Below are positions 1 through 9,207 of a stretch of DNA of 64,000 nt, one piece after another. The DNA lies in contig NZ_JAKMTB010000002.1 in NCBI RefSeq assembly GCF_025772985.1, forward strand, positions 211,720 to 275,719, written 5' to 3'. The position numbers and the translations under genes are program-made. The notes beneath the pieces are model-generated. The model did no database searches, was not told the origin of the DNA, and worked only from the letters and a program-made list of their open reading frames with translations. The stretch is from Campylobacter sp. CNRCH_2014_0184h. Lineage in GTDB: Bacteria > Campylobacterota > Campylobacteria > Campylobacterales > Campylobacteraceae. Numbering within the stretch: the first letter of the stretch is position 1; each line of letters starts with the position of its first letter.

Positions 1-548
1 AAAGCTTTATAATAATCTTTTCTGACACCATTTCCGTTTATATACATAGTTCCAAGATTAGAACAACTCACACCATTATTTAAATTACAAGCTTTTTGGT
101 AAAGTTCCACTGCTTTAAAATTATCTTTTTTTATTCCTTTGCCAAATTCATACATGACACCAAGATTAGAACAAGCTGAACCAATATTTAAATCACATGC
201 TTTTTCATAAAGCTCTATAGCTTTGAAATCATCTTTTTTTACACCAAATCCATTTTCATACATAAAGCTAAGATTATAACACCCAGCACCAATGTTCAAA
301 TTACAAGCTTTTTGATATAATTCAACCACCTTAAAACTATTTGTTTTTACACCTTCGCCTACACTATACATAATGCCGAGATTATAACAACCCGTTCCAT
401 TATTTAAATCACAAGCTTTTCTAAGATATTTTTCAGCTTTTACATAATCACCATTTTCATAGGCTTTAATTCCTTTTTCAACCAAATCCTCTTGCGAGTA
501 TGCAAAATTTAAAAATAAAATCGCCAAGATAATCAATACTTTTTTCAT
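1..548 (-). CDS. Sel1-repeat (HcpA-like) secreted protein, 3' end cut by window edge
   Basis: Reading the minus strand from the ATG at 546-548 gives an open frame of 182 codons that runs off the window start. It opens with a short signal peptide (MKK plus a hydrophobic run to about residue 19, then QED). At least four tandem repeats of about 36 residues follow. Each carries the SLR pattern (ACDLN-G--C-NLG-MY--G-GV-KD--KA--LY-KA) and a pair of cysteines spaced as in the disulfide-linked Helicobacter cysteine-rich proteins. The repeats are alpha/alpha solenoids that usually bind other proteins or peptidoglycan fragments in the periplasm or outside the cell. The ribosome site is GAGG seven bases before the ATG. 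The specific partner is unknown. Confidence 0.88.
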   Translation of the reverse strand, partial: MKKVLIILAILFLNFAYSQEDLVEKGIKAYENGDYVKAEKYLRKACDLNNGTGCYNLGIMYSVGEGVKTNSFKVVELYQKACNLNIGAGCYNLSFMYENGFGVKKDDFKAIELYEKACDLNIGSACSNLGVMYEFGKGIKKDNFKAVELYQKACNLNNGVSCSNLGTMYINGNGVRKDYYKA

Positions 549-578
549 ACTTTACCTCTAAATTTAAGATAAAAGCTA

Positions 579-584
579 ATTATA
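579..584 (-). promoter_or_regulatory. -10 box for the Sel1-repeat gene
   Basis: On the minus strand this reads TATAAT, 31 bases upstream of the ATG at 548, inside an AT-rich stretch without a recognisable -35. This is the usual layout of sigma-70 promoters in Campylobacter. Confidence 0.5.
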
Positions 585-676
585 TAAATATTTTCTAAAT
601 AATCCTTTTTCATTTTAAAGCATAAATTTGAGTAAAAATTGTAGTATCATTAGTAATAAAAATCAAAGAAGTAAAA

Positions 677-1945
677 ATGAATTTAAAAGAACTAGACTTA
701 AAACACATTTGGCACCCTTGCACGCAAATGAGCGATCATGAGTTTTTACCTTTAATACCTATAAAAAAGGCTAAGGGAGTGTATTTGTATGATTTTGATG
801 AAAAATCCTACATAGACTGCATTAGCTCTTGGTGGGTAAATATCTTTGGTCATTGTAATGAATACATCAATGAAAAATTCAAAGATCAACTTCAAAATTT
901 AGAGCATATCTTGCTTGCTGGTTTTTCACATGAGCCTATCATAAAGCTTTCGCAAAGACTTTGCAAGCTTTTACCTTTTAATAAATGCTTTTTTGCAGAT
1001 AATGGTAGTTCAGCCATAGAAGTGGCTTTAAAAATGAGCTTTCAATACCACTTAAACAATGGCTCTAAAAAGGATAAATTCCTATCACTTAGCAATTCTT
1101 ACCACGGAGAAACCCTAGGTGCATTAAGCGTTGGCGATGTAGCACTTTATAAAAAAACCTATGAGCCTTTACTTTTAAAAAGTATCACAACACCTGTGCC
1201 AACTAGCAAAGACTATACAAAAGAACTTGAAATTTTAGAAAGTATTTTAAAAAATCATCATCATGAAATTTGTGCTTTTATACTTGAGCCTTTACTTCAA
1301 TGTGCGGGCAATATGCACATGTATGAGCTTGGGTATTTAGATGAGGCGATTAAACTTGCTAAAAATTATGGCGTGCAAGTGATATTTGATGAAATAGCCA
1401 CAGGTTTTGGACGCACAGGGGAGATGTTTGCGCTTGATTATTGTTCGCAAAGCATTGATTATATATGTCTTTCAAAAGCTATCACGGGTGGGTATTTACC
1501 ACTTTCAGTGGTGCTTACTAAAGATGAAATTTATGAAAAATTTTATGATAGCTATGAGAGCCAAAAGGCCTTTTTACACTCTCACTCCTACACGGGTAAT
1601 GCCCTAGCTTGTGCAGCGGCTAATGCGACTTTGGATATTTTTGAAAAAGAAAACATCATCGCAAAAAATAAAATCAAAAGTGCTTTTATAAAAACTCAAT
1701 GGGAAAGTTTAAAAGAATTTGATTTTTTAGGAAATTTTAGAAATTTAGGTATGGTAAGTGCATTTGATATACAAAAAAGCAAATACCAAAGAGCAGGACT
1801 TGAAGTCTTTCAAAGAGCCTTAGAAAAAGGCTTACTTTTAAGACCACTTGGCAATACAATATATTTCATGCCACCATATGTTATAAATGAAGATGAGATT
1901 GCTTATGTAGTGGAGTCTTTAAGAGAAATTTTCAAGGATTTTTGA
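677..1945 (+). CDS. bioA: adenosylmethionine-8-amino-7-oxononanoate aminotransferase
   Basis: BioA transfers the amino group of S-adenosylmethionine to 7-keto-8-aminopelargonate to give 7,8-diaminopelargonate, the third-last step of biotin synthesis in the cytoplasm. The 422-residue length is normal for this class III PLP aminotransferase. Visible marks are the N-terminal [19 protein letters not shown] near 51-60, the cofactor-phosphate region [13 protein letters not shown] at 109-120, [12 protein letters not shown] at 237-248, and the PLP lysine K267 in LSKAITGG. The last 27 bases overlap the 3' end of the convergent bioD, which performs the next step. Confidence 0.96.
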   Translation: MNLKELDLKHIWHPCTQMSDHEFLPLIPIKKAKGVYLYDFDEKSYIDCISSWWVNIFGHCNEYINEKFKDQLQNLEHILLAGFSHEPIIKLSQRLCKLLPFNKCFFADNGSSAIEVALKMSFQYHLNNGSKKDKFLSLSNSYHGETLGALSVGDVALYKKTYEPLLLKSITTPVPTSKDYTKELEILESILKNHHHEICAFILEPLLQCAGNMHMYELGYLDEAIKLAKNYGVQVIFDEIATGFGRTGEMFALDYCSQSIDYICLSKAITGGYLPLSVVLTKDEIYEKFYDSYESQKAFLHSHSYTGNALACAAANATLDIFEKENIIAKNKIKSAFIKTQWESLKEFDFLGNFRNLGMVSAFDIQKSKYQRAGLEVFQRALEKGLLLRPLGNTIYFMPPYVINEDEIAYVVESLREIFKDF

Positions 1946-2491
1946 AAGATTTTCACACACTTTATCATCAAATTCTATGATAGGAATTTTAGCATAATTG
2001 CTTATAAAATCCTTGCTAAAAGTATCTTGGCTTTTTAAGATTAAAGCAAGGATTTTAATATCTCTTTGTTTTAGTGCTTCTATACTTAAAAGTGTGTGAT
2101 TGATACTTCCTAGATAGTCTTTTGCCACTAAAATCGTAGGGTGCTTAAACGCACTCATATAATCAATCATCGTTTTTTCATCATCAAGAGGCGAAAAAAG
2201 CCCACCAGCTAGCTCGATAATGAGTTTGTCACTTTGTGGAATTTGTATATCAAAGGCTTTATAGCTTAAATTCTCTAAAATCCTGCCTTTGTGCGGTGAA
2301 GCAGGGGTTTGCAAAAACACACCTTCTTTGAAAATCTTAGTTTTTGGGCTAAACTCAGCTACTACCTCACTATCTCTTGGCGTGCCTGCTTGGATAAGCT
2401 TAAAATAATCAAAACCCAATTCCTTACAAAGTCTAGCACTTAGATAAGTTTTGCCAACATCTGTGTCTATACCACTAATGTATATTTTCAT
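1919..2491 (-). CDS. bioD: ATP-dependent dethiobiotin synthetase
   Basis: BioD closes the ureido ring of biotin from diaminopelargonate, CO2 and ATP. The P-loop [15 protein letters not shown] lies at residues 7-21, and a second conserved stretch [11 protein letters not shown] lies in the middle. At 190 residues it is shorter than the roughly 225 of the E. coli enzyme, mainly towards the C-terminus. It converges on bioA with a 27-base overlap, so the two genes of consecutive steps sit on opposite strands. The two SMR genes lie just upstream on the same strand (7-base gap), which suggests one transcript. Confidence 0.94.
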   Translation of the reverse strand: MKIYISGIDTDVGKTYLSARLCKELGFDYFKLIQAGTPRDSEVVAEFSPKTKIFKEGVFLQTPASPHKGRILENLSYKAFDIQIPQSDKLIIELAGGLFSPLDDEKTMIDYMSAFKHPTILVAKDYLGSINHTLLSIEALKQRDIKILALILKSQDTFSKDFISNYAKIPIIEFDDKVCENLSKILENFS

Positions 2492-2498
2492 TTTAAAC

Positions 2499-2813
2499 CT
2501 ATGAAAGTATTTTTAAACCCACAGTACAAGCAATGATAAGAGCAATCAAAAAAAGCTTTAAAAAGCTTTTGCTTTCTTTGTAAAAAAGAACTCCGATGAT
2601 AACCCCACCTGCAGTTCCAGCTCCTGTCCATATAGAATAAGCCACACTCATAGCAATACTTTGCATGCTAAGACTTAAAAATCCAAAAGAAAAACCAAAA
2701 CACACTATCAAAGCTAAAAGATAAAGCTTATTTTTAGTGCTTACAAGTTGTTTCATGATAATCACACCAAAAATTTCAAAAGCAGTCGCTAAAAACAAAA
2801 AGAACCATTCCAT
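2499..2813 (-). CDS. SMR-family small exporter subunit (second of a pair)
   Basis: This 104-residue inner-membrane protein has four hydrophobic helices. It carries the family's membrane-embedded glutamate in helix 1 (E13 in [13 protein letters not shown]) and the conserved loop [22 protein letters not shown] proteins work as antiparallel dimers that exchange protons for cationic drugs or guanidinium. The start ATG shares one base with the stop of the upstream SMR gene (TAATG), so equal production is likely, as in heterodimeric pairs such as YkkCD or EbrAB. The substrate cannot be read from the sequence. Confidence 0.9.
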   Translation of the reverse strand: MEWFFLFLATAFEIFGVIIMKQLVSTKNKLYLLALIVCFGFSFGFLSLSMQSIAMSVAYSIWTGAGTAGGVIIGVLFYKESKSFLKLFLIALIIACTVGLKILS

Positions 2814-3160
2814 TATTTAGCTTCCTTGCTAATGATTTTAAGGCCTATGATACTTAAAAGTAAAATAGCTATTAAAGTAAGCTTGGTGATAGAACTTGGC
2901 TCATTGAAAATAAACATCTCATTAAGCACCACCCCAACCGTGCCAATACCTACAAAAACACTATAAGCAATGCTTACTTCAAGTCTTTCACAAGCTTTTA
3001 AAAAACATGTAAAAGATATGCAAACCCCAATGGCTGTTAAAGCATAATGCCAAATTTCAGTAGAGTATTTTAAACCACTCACCCAAAAACACTCAACCAA
3101 ACCACCTAAAATCACCATAAACCAACCAAAATTAGAGCTTATTTTTGTTCTTTCTATCAT
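2813..3160 (-). CDS. SMR-family small exporter subunit (first of a pair)
   Basis: This 115-residue, four-helix SMR protein has a ten-residue longer N-terminus than its partner. The active-site glutamate is E23 (GGLVECFWVSGLKYS), and the signature loop is SIAYSVFVGIGTVGVVLNE. The two paralogues differ clearly from each other, and their tandem arrangement with coupled start and stop favours an obligate heterodimer over two independent homodimers. The ribosome site AAAGG lies just before the ATG. It sits next to bioD, as I recall for the equivalent pair in C. jejuni. Confidence 0.9.
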   Translation of the reverse strand: MIERTKISSNFGWFMVILGGLVECFWVSGLKYSTEIWHYALTAIGVCISFTCFLKACERLEVSIAYSVFVGIGTVGVVLNEMFIFNEPSSITKLTLIAILLLSIIGLKIISKEAK

Positions 3161-3185
3161 AATCTACCTTTTTTCAAAAGCGCAA

Positions 3186-3191
3186 ATTATA
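3186..3191 (-). promoter_or_regulatory. -10 box for the SMR pair and bioD
   Basis: The minus strand reads GCTATAATTTG here, a perfect TATAAT 26 bases upstream of the first SMR start codon. No clear -35 is visible, as is normal for Campylobacter. Confidence 0.6.
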
Positions 3192-3232
3192 GCTAAAATT
3201 ACAAAAATAAAACTTTAATCAAAAACTAAACA

Positions 3233-3260
3233 TATAATAATGAAAAATATCATTATTATA
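3233..3260. promoter_or_regulatory. perfect 10-8-10 inverted repeat, possible Fur/PerR-type operator
   Basis: Arms TATAATAATG and CATTATTATA are exact inverse complements around an 8-base AT spacer. The inner part TAATG/CATTA resembles Fur-family half-sites. It lies between two divergent promoters (minus-strand -10 at 3186-3191, plus-strand -10 near 3301), so a bound repressor could act on either. AT-rich intergenic DNA yields chance palindromes easily, but 20 paired bases without mismatch is notable. Confidence 0.4.
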
Positions 3261-3300
3261 AATATTTTTATAATATTAATTTATATTTAATTTTTATTAT

Positions 3301-3306
3301 TATAGA
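3301..3306 (+). promoter_or_regulatory. probable -10 box for the asparaginase gene
   Basis: TATAGA preceded by an all-AT stretch lies 28 bases upstream of the ATG at 3335. A strong ribosome site AAAAAGGAG follows seven bases before the start. Confidence 0.4.
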
Positions 3307-3334
3307 ATCAAAAGCTTGTAAAAAGGAGATAAAA

Positions 3335-4369
3335 ATGAGTTTTTTAACAAATAGTAAAAAGGCTTTATTAATATTAGCTAGTTTAGCATTTTTAACAAGC
3401 AATAATGCTTTTGCAAAAGATTTTGAACCTATTATCGTTATACACGGTGGTACAAGTGGCTTAGGACTTACTAAAGAAGAATTTGCTAAAAGAGAAAAAG
3501 TAATGAAAGAATCTTTAAAAGCAGGCCAAAGCATACTTGAAAAAGGTGGAAGCTCTGTTGATGCAGTTATAGCTGCCATTAAAGTAATGGAAGATAGTCC
3601 TGAATTTAACGCTGGAAAAGGTGCTGTTTTTACTTCTGATGGATTTAACGAACTTGACGCATCTATAATGGATGGAAAAAATTTAAGAGCAGGTGCAATT
3701 GCTATGGCTAGGACAATTAAAAATCCTATAGAGGCAGCAAGACTTGTTATGGAAAAAACACCTCATACTTTAATAGCAGGGGAAGGTGCTGATAAATTAG
3801 CCAAAAAACATGGTTTAGAAATAGTAGGTCAAAAATATTTTTTCACAGAGCACAGATACAAACAACTTCAAGAAGCTAAAAAAAGCAAAGAAGTATTACT
3901 AGATAGCGATAAAGCAAAAGCTCATCTTGGTGTAAATACTGAGCCATATTTAGGCACAGTAGGTGCGATAGCTTTAGATAAAAATGGCAACCTAGCAGCG
4001 GGCACAAGCACAGGTGGTACTACAAATAAAATGACAGGACGCATTGGAGATTCTCCTATCATAGGGGCAGGAAATTATGCAAATAATGACTCAGTTGCGA
4101 TTTCTTGCACAGGAACAGGTGATATTTATATAAGAGTGGCTGTGGCTCATGAAGTTGCGTCTTTATATAAATATAAAAAACTTTCAGTACAAAAAGCAGC
4201 TGAAGAAACTATCAAACAAGTAGCTAAACTTGGTGGCACGGGTGGAATCATCTCAATAGATAAAAATGGAAAAGTTGGTTATGCTTGGACTAAAGATAAA
4301 CTTGGGATGTATCATGGACAAGCAAAAATAGGTGAAGAACCAAAAGTATTTTGGCCGCTTGGAAAATAA
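3335..4369 (+). CDS. secreted plant-type L-asparaginase / isoaspartyl peptidase (Ntn hydrolase)
   Basis: This 344-residue protein belongs to the Thr-dependent asparaginase family (IaaA, peptidase T2), not to the bacterial AnsA/AnsB fold. The N-terminus to about residue 27 is a signal peptide ending NAFA, so it should act in the periplasm. Family marks are VIHGGTSG at 35-42, the FNAGKGAVF segment near 91-99, the autocleavage site GTVGAIALDKNGNLAAGTS with nucleophile T208, and the substrate loop TGRIGDSPIIGAGNYA. The precursor should cut itself before T208 into alpha and beta chains. It would release aspartate from asparagine or isoaspartyl dipeptides. It converges on the next gene with no intergenic base. 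Confidence 0.93.
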   Translation: MSFLTNSKKALLILASLAFLTSNNAFAKDFEPIIVIHGGTSGLGLTKEEFAKREKVMKESLKAGQSILEKGGSSVDAVIAAIKVMEDSPEFNAGKGAVFTSDGFNELDASIMDGKNLRAGAIAMARTIKNPIEAARLVMEKTPHTLIAGEGADKLAKKHGLEIVGQKYFFTEHRYKQLQEAKKSKEVLLDSDKAKAHLGVNTEPYLGTVGAIALDKNGNLAAGTSTGGTTNKMTGRIGDSPIIGAGNYANNDSVAISCTGTGDIYIRVAVAHEVASLYKYKKLSVQKAAEETIKQVAKLGGTGGIISIDKNGKVGYAWTKDKLGMYHGQAKIGEEPKVFWPLGK

Positions 4370-4792
4370 TTAGCGCAACTTAACTTTTTTAACGCCTCGA
4401 AGTTTAAAAATCTTTGAGGCTCCGCTTTCAAAAAACTTTTCATCTACTATTTTATCTGCATTTTGCATAGCCCACTTTAAATCAAATTTTTTTCCATGAA
4501 GATTTGCAGAAGTAGAATAAAGCCAATCAAACTCTTTTAAAAATTCCTCATGAGCACAATCTTTCACGACGCGTATTGCTTTAGAATTAGGATATAAAAA
4601 AGTAGTTTTTTTGGATTTTCTAATAGTGTTTTTAAAATGATTTGGCACTCTTGTAAGTTTTTTAAGCTCGCTAAATTTAGCTGTGGTAATCAAACAATCC
4701 TGACTTAAAGGCCTTTTTTTTAAAGTATTAAGGGCTTTTAAGTCCTTGCTTAAAAACCCTGCTGTTGTATCAGTTTGAGCAAGATAAATCAT
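4370..4792 (-). CDS. minimal Sua5/YciO/YrdC-family protein
   Basis: This 140-residue protein keeps the core of the YrdC fold: TDTTAGFLS at 7-15 (matching PTDTVYGL), KKRPLS at 26-31 (matching KxRP), KKTTFLYPN at 61-69, and the [11 protein letters not shown] segment near 93-103. YrdC proteins make threonylcarbamoyl-AMP for the t6A modification of tRNA. It lacks the N-terminal strand and helix of TsaC (about 190 residues) and the whole Sua5 C-terminal domain. Its start overlaps the carB stop by four bases (ATGA), so it is translated with carB. Whether it is the cell's t6A enzyme is inference. Confidence 0.8.
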   Translation of the reverse strand: MIYLAQTDTTAGFLSKDLKALNTLKKRPLSQDCLITTAKFSELKKLTRVPNHFKNTIRKSKKTTFLYPNSKAIRVVKDCAHEEFLKEFDWLYSTSANLHGKKFDLKWAMQNADKIVDEKFFESGASKIFKLRGVKKVKLR

Positions 4793-7700
4793 GCTTTTAA
4801 GTATTCTTGCAAGCTCTTTACTTCAAGACATGATTTATTTTGTATAGCTTTAATCGCTTTAGCACCTGCATACGCTGCTCTTAGGTTTGTAAAATATGGG
4901 GTTTTAAAGCGTAAAATATTTGCTCTAATTTTTTTAGTATCACCTTTAAAACTATGCTCATCGCTTGTATTAATGGCAAGTTGAATTTGAGAATTTTTTA
5001 ACTTATCCTCTACATTTGGGCGTCCTTCAGAAATTTTATGCACAAACTCACACTCTAAACCTGCTTCTTGTAAAATTTTATAAGTTCCACTTGTAGCAAT
5101 GATTTTAAATCCTAGCTTAATGTATTCGTTAGCTAAATCTACTGCGTATTTTTTATCTTGTTCTCTTAGTGATAAAAATACATTGCCACTTTCTGGTAAG
5201 AAATTTGAAGAAGCAAGTTGGCTTTTTGCGTAAGAGTTTTCAAAGTCTTTGCTTACACCCATAACTTCGCCGGTTGAGCGCATTTCAGGCCCAAGCTCAA
5301 GGTCACTTCCGCTAAGTTTAGCAAAAGGAAATACCACTGATTTTACACTAATATGTTTTGGTTTTTTAGCTCTTAAAATTCCGTTTTTTTCTTCTACTAC
5401 TTTGAAGGTATCATAAAATTTCAAACTTTCTCTTAAATTTCCTTGCCACATCACGCGTGTTGCAACCTTAGCTAAAGGAATTCCTGTAGCCTTACTTACA
5501 AAAGGCACAGTTCTACTAGCTCTTGGATTTACTTCTATCATATAAAGTTTATTATCATGGATAGCAAATTGTATATTTAAAAGCCCTACTACACCTAAAT
5601 TTAAAGCAATATCTTTTGTTTTTTGCTCAATCGTTTCAAGCATAGCTTCATCAATATTTACAGCAGGTAAAGAGCAAGCACTATCACCTGAGTGAATTCC
5701 TGCTTCTTCAATATGCTCCATGATACCTGCTACATAAACTTCTTTTCCATCACTTATCGCATCTACATCAAGTTCAGTTGCATTGTCTAAAAATTGATCG
5801 ATTAATACCGGAGATTTATCACTTACATCTACGGCTTCTTGCATATAAAGTCTAAGCTCGCTCTCATCATGCACCACACGCATTGCACGACCACCCAAAA
5901 CATAGCTTGGTCTAACAAGCACAGGATAACCTATCTCATTTGCTTTTATAATCGCTTCTTCAACGCTTATAGCTGTGCCATTTTTAGGTTGATTTATGCC
6001 TAAATCTTCGATAAATTTAGCAAATTTCTTTCTATCTTCGGCTAAATCTATCACCCTTGCACTTGTTCCTATAATCTTTGCTCCAAAAGCACTAAGGCGT
6101 TTTGCAAATTTAAGCGGAGTTTGACCACCAAAATGTACTATCACCCCATCTGGTCTTTCTCTATCAATAACTGCTCTTAAATGCTCAAAATCAATTGGCT
6201 CAAAGTATAAAATATCACTTGTATCATAATCTGTCGAAACCGTTTCTGGATTACAATTATACATTATAGTTTTTACACCCATATCTTTTAGAGCAAAAGA
6301 AGCATGCACACAAGCATAATCAAACTCAATGCCTTGTCCTATGCGGTTTGGCCCACCACCTATAATCATCACTTTTTTATCTTTTTTATCTTTACTTTCT
6401 TTTACTTGTGTAGCTTCATTTGCATTAATACTTGAGTATAAATACGGAGTTAGTGCTTCAAATTCGCCTGCACAAGTATCTACTTCGCTATATTGAGCAA
6501 TGATTTTATGTTTAATTCTTGCATAATAAATATCATTTTGGCTTAACTCAAGATTATCTTTTTGATTAATTAAGCTAGCGATTTTTTTATCTGAAAAACC
6601 TAAGGTTTTAGCTTTTCTTAATAGTTGTTTATTGCTTAAAATATCCATATCTATTTGATTTTCAAATTCCACTATTTCTTTGATTTGATTTAAAAACCAA
6701 GGATCTATTTTACAAAGCTCAAAAAGCTCTTGTGTGCTAAAACCTTCTCTAAAAGCTTGTGCTATATAAAGTAAACGTTTTTCATTAGCTTGGCGAATTT
6801 TTGCCAAAAGCTCATTTTTATCACATTCTATAGTATCAAATCCACTTAAATTTCTCTCAAGTGAGCAAAGTGCTTTTTGAATGCTTTCTTTAAAAGTTCT
6901 CCCTATAGCCATAACCTCACCCACACTTTTCATAGCAGTGCCTAGCTCTGTGTTTGCATTTGGGAATTTTTCAAAAGTAAAACGAGGAATTTTGGTTACG
7001 ATATAATCAATTACTGGTTCAAATGAAGCAGGAGTTCCTGTGATATCGTTTTTAATCTCATCTAAACTAAATCCAACCGCTAAAAGCGTAGCTACCTTAG
7101 CTATAGGATAACCCGTTGCTTTGCTAGCTAGGGCTGAAGATCTTGAAACCCTAGGATTCATTTCAATAACTATCATTCTACCATTAGTTGGATTGATAGC
7201 AAATTGCACATTTGATCCGCCTGTATCTACTCCGATTTCTCTTAAAATAGCAAAAGAAGCATTACGCATTGCTTGGTATTCTTTATCAGTCAAAGTTAAA
7301 GCAGGAGCTATAGTAATAGAATCACCCGTATGAACCCCCATAGGATCAATATTTTCAATAGAGCAAACGATAATACAATTATCATTTTTATCTCTAATGA
7401 CTTCCATTTCGTATTCTTTCCAACCAAGTAAACTTTCTTCGATTAAAATTTCATGGATAGGACTGAGTGCTAAAGCAGTATTTGCAAGCTCTGCAAACTC
7501 ATCCATATTATACACCACGCCACTTCCTGCACCACCTAAGGTAAAAGAAGCTCTAATCATCAAAGGAAAACCAATCTCATCAACAGCTTTTAAAGCTTCT
7601 TCATAATTATACGCATACATAGATTTTGGCAAATCCATGCCAATTTTTTTCATACATTCTTTAAAAACTTGCCTATCTTCGCCCTTTTTAATCGCTTCAG

Positions 7701-8052
7701 GATTTGCACCTAAAAATTTTACATCTGCAAGCTCGCCACTTTCATAAACTTCCATAGCAACATTTAATGCAACTTGGCCACCCATAGTAGGTAAAATCGC
7801 ATCGATTTTTTCTTTTTTGATTATACTTAGAATACTTTCTTTGGTAATTGGTTCTATATAAGTTGCATCAGCAAATTCAGGATCTGTCATAATCGTAGCT
7901 GGATTAGAATTGATCAAAACCACTCTATAACCTAGCTCTTTTAAGGTTTTTGCTGCTTGAGTTCCTGAGTAATCAAACTCGCAAGCTTGACCTATAACGA
8001 TAGGCCCACTGCCTATTAATAATATATTTTTTATATCTGTTCTTTTTGGCAT
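4789..8052 (-). CDS. carB: carbamoyl-phosphate synthase large subunit
   Basis: CarB makes carbamoyl phosphate from bicarbonate, ATP and ammonia delivered by CarA, feeding pyrimidines and arginine. At 1087 residues it is full length. It has two homologous ATP-grasp halves: the first opens with [26 protein letters not shown], whose counterpart is [21 protein letters not shown] near residue 560. Each half has a [14 protein letters not shown] or [11 protein letters not shown] metal-binding loop. The C-terminal allosteric domain ([10 protein letters not shown]) follows. carA is not in the window. The downstream Sua5-like gene is translationally coupled. Confidence 0.98.
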   Translation of the reverse strand: MPKRTDIKNILLIGSGPIVIGQACEFDYSGTQAAKTLKELGYRVVLINSNPATIMTDPEFADATYIEPITKESILSIIKKEKIDAILPTMGGQVALNVAMEVYESGELADVKFLGANPEAIKKGEDRQVFKECMKKIGMDLPKSMYAYNYEEALKAVDEIGFPLMIRASFTLGGAGSGVVYNMDEFAELANTALALSPIHEILIEESLLGWKEYEMEVIRDKNDNCIIVCSIENIDPMGVHTGDSITIAPALTLTDKEYQAMRNASFAILREIGVDTGGSNVQFAINPTNGRMIVIEMNPRVSRSSALASKATGYPIAKVATLLAVGFSLDEIKNDITGTPASFEPVIDYIVTKIPRFTFEKFPNANTELGTAMKSVGEVMAIGRTFKESIQKALCSLERNLSGFDTIECDKNELLAKIRQANEKRLLYIAQAFREGFSTQELFELCKIDPWFLNQIKEIVEFENQIDMDILSNKQLLRKAKTLGFSDKKIASLINQKDNLELSQNDIYYARIKHKIIAQYSEVDTCAGEFEALTPYLYSSINANEATQVKESKDKKDKKVMIIGGGPNRIGQGIEFDYACVHASFALKDMGVKTIMYNCNPETVSTDYDTSDILYFEPIDFEHLRAVIDRERPDGVIVHFGGQTPLKFAKRLSAFGAKIIGTSARVIDLAEDRKKFAKFIEDLGINQPKNGTAISVEEAIIKANEIGYPVLVRPSYVLGGRAMRVVHDESELRLYMQEAVDVSDKSPVLIDQFLDNATELDVDAISDGKEVYVAGIMEHIEEAGIHSGDSACSLPAVNIDEAMLETIEQKTKDIALNLGVVGLLNIQFAIHDNKLYMIEVNPRASRTVPFVSKATGIPLAKVATRVMWQGNLRESLKFYDTFKVVEEKNGILRAKKPKHISVKSVVFPFAKLSGSDLELGPEMRSTGEVMGVSKDFENSYAKSQLASSNFLPESGNVFLSLREQDKKYAVDLANEYIKLGFKIIATSGTYKILQEAGLECEFVHKISEGRPNVEDKLKNSQIQLAINTSDEHSFKGDTKKIRANILRFKTPYFTNLRAAYAGAKAIKAIQNKSCLEVKSLQEYLKA

Positions 8053-8081
8053 GTATTTTCCTAAGCTGAATTTTTAGCAAA

Positions 8082-8087
8082 ATTATA
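8082..8087 (-). promoter_or_regulatory. -10 box for carB
   Basis: The minus strand reads TTGTTATAATTTTG with a perfect TATAAT 30 bases before the carB ATG. A GGAAAA ribosome site lies in between. Confidence 0.55.
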
Positions 8088-8125
8088 ACAAATATAAGTT
8101 TTTTAGAAGTTGAAATTAATAAAGA

Positions 8126-8148
8126 ATTTAGCTCTTAAAGAGCTAAAT
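8126..8148 (-). terminator. intrinsic terminator behind the catalase-related gene
   Basis: Eleven-base perfect inverted repeat (ATTTAGCTCTT / AAGAGCTAAAT) begins just after the stop codon at 8150. In the minus direction it is followed by a T-rich run. It separates the peroxidase gene from carB. Confidence 0.75.
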
Positions 8149-8149
8149 T

Positions 8150-9121
8150 TTATTGACGCTTACCAAAAGTTATAGCATAAGCTTCATTTCTTACATCAAA
8201 TAAAGGATCTTGTGGTGGATTAACCCCTTGAGGTACATCTGAAGGAAAATATACATCAAAATTACAATCTTCCTTGCTCAAAGCATTAACTTTAAAAGTC
8301 CCAACTAAACTTTCTTTGTGTTTACCACTCCACAAAGCCGTTGTATCATTGGTAATATCATTTTTATTTGCATATACTAAATACATCTTATACTCAACTG
8401 GCTTATTAGTCTCTATACGATTTTGAAAATCTTCTTTTAAAAAATCACTACTTGCACTTTTCATTTGTGCCTCATTTAAATACGCCACACCTTCGTTTGG
8501 AACTAATTTCCATCTTGCTGGTAGATAATTTTCTCCATTTGCTTGTTTAAAATAAAAAGTATGGATACTAAAAAATGGAGTATTTGCTACGCTTTTACTG
8601 ATACCAATTTTATCCGTATATACAGCAAAATTTCTATAAGAATCAACCTCTTTCAACATCTTGCTTATTTTTTCTTGATCGACTTTACCATTTACAGGAA
8701 GTCTCATTTCAAAAAACTGACCAAACTCTTTAGGATTTTTTGCAAAATTTATTTCTGTATTTAGCATAACCATAGTCCAAGAGGCAGAATCTTTAGGATC
8801 AATAATTCTAATAGCCATACCCCTTGTTTTACTTTTATCATCTTTAAAAGCGCCGCCCAAAGAATATCTTACTTGAATCGGCAAGCTTTTTTGTGTTAAT
8901 AAAGGCACATCAACTTCTTTATTGATAGACAAAGCTGGCTCAAAAGTTCCCATAGCACAAAAGCCCTTTGCATGATTAACTTTTGCTTTTGGATTTTTAG
9001 GGTCTGCATTAAGTTGGTAAAAAATATCTGCTATTTTTTGCGCATCATATTCTCCTTCATTTGCATAAATAGCACCACTTAAACAACAAATAGCCAAACA
9101 ACTGCTGATATATTTTTTCAT
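8150..9121 (-). CDS. periplasmic catalase-related peroxidase (SrpA-type)
   Basis: This is a 323-residue haem protein of the small catalase-related family, about two thirds the size of KatA. A signal peptide (residues 1-20, ending IYA) sends it to the periplasm. The distal histidine is H50 in NHAKGFCAMGTF, matching the HAKG motif of catalases. The proximal haem ligand is Y315 in RNEAYAITFGKR, with R311 four residues before it. Members of this group act mostly as peroxidases with organic or hydrogen peroxide, with little catalase activity. The AGGAG ribosome site fits the start. It has its own terminator and stands alone. Confidence 0.9.
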   Translation of the reverse strand: MKKYISSCLAICCLSGAIYANEGEYDAQKIADIFYQLNADPKNPKAKVNHAKGFCAMGTFEPALSINKEVDVPLLTQKSLPIQVRYSLGGAFKDDKSKTRGMAIRIIDPKDSASWTMVMLNTEINFAKNPKEFGQFFEMRLPVNGKVDQEKISKMLKEVDSYRNFAVYTDKIGISKSVANTPFFSIHTFYFKQANGENYLPARWKLVPNEGVAYLNEAQMKSASSDFLKEDFQNRIETNKPVEYKMYLVYANKNDITNDTTALWSGKHKESLVGTFKVNALSKEDCNFDVYFPSDVPQGVNPPQDPLFDVRNEAYAITFGKRQ

Positions 9122-9171
9122 TAAAGCTCCTAGTTTTAAACTTAGAAGCTATTGTAATATTTAATTCTAAA

Positions 9172-9186
9172 TAATAATTTATATTA
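9172..9186. promoter_or_regulatory. 15-bp palindrome upstream of the peroxidase gene, possible PerR/Fur site
   Basis: TAATA-N5-TATTA symmetry 51 bases before the peroxidase start resembles the AT-rich PerR/Fur box layout. Oxidative-stress genes of Campylobacter are commonly under PerR. The match is weak in such AT-rich DNA and is inference only. Confidence 0.25.
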
Positions 9187-9207
9187 ATTAAAATAAATAA
9201 TTTTTTA

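Noticed and set aside
1..548. The regular 36-residue repeat unit in the DNA as a CRISPR-like or satellite array
   Set aside because: The repeats translate in one frame into Sel1 motifs with a signal peptide, and at DNA level the units are diverged.
3268..3579. Open frame of 103 codons on the minus strand over the asparaginase start
   Set aside because: It is the antisense shadow of the asparaginase signal region and has no family pattern or ribosome site.
4394..4420. Hairpin GCCTCGAAG / CTTTGAGGC near the convergent ends of the asparaginase and Sua5 genes
   Set aside because: It has one mismatch, lies in the Sua5 coding region and has no T tract on either side, so I do not call it a terminator.
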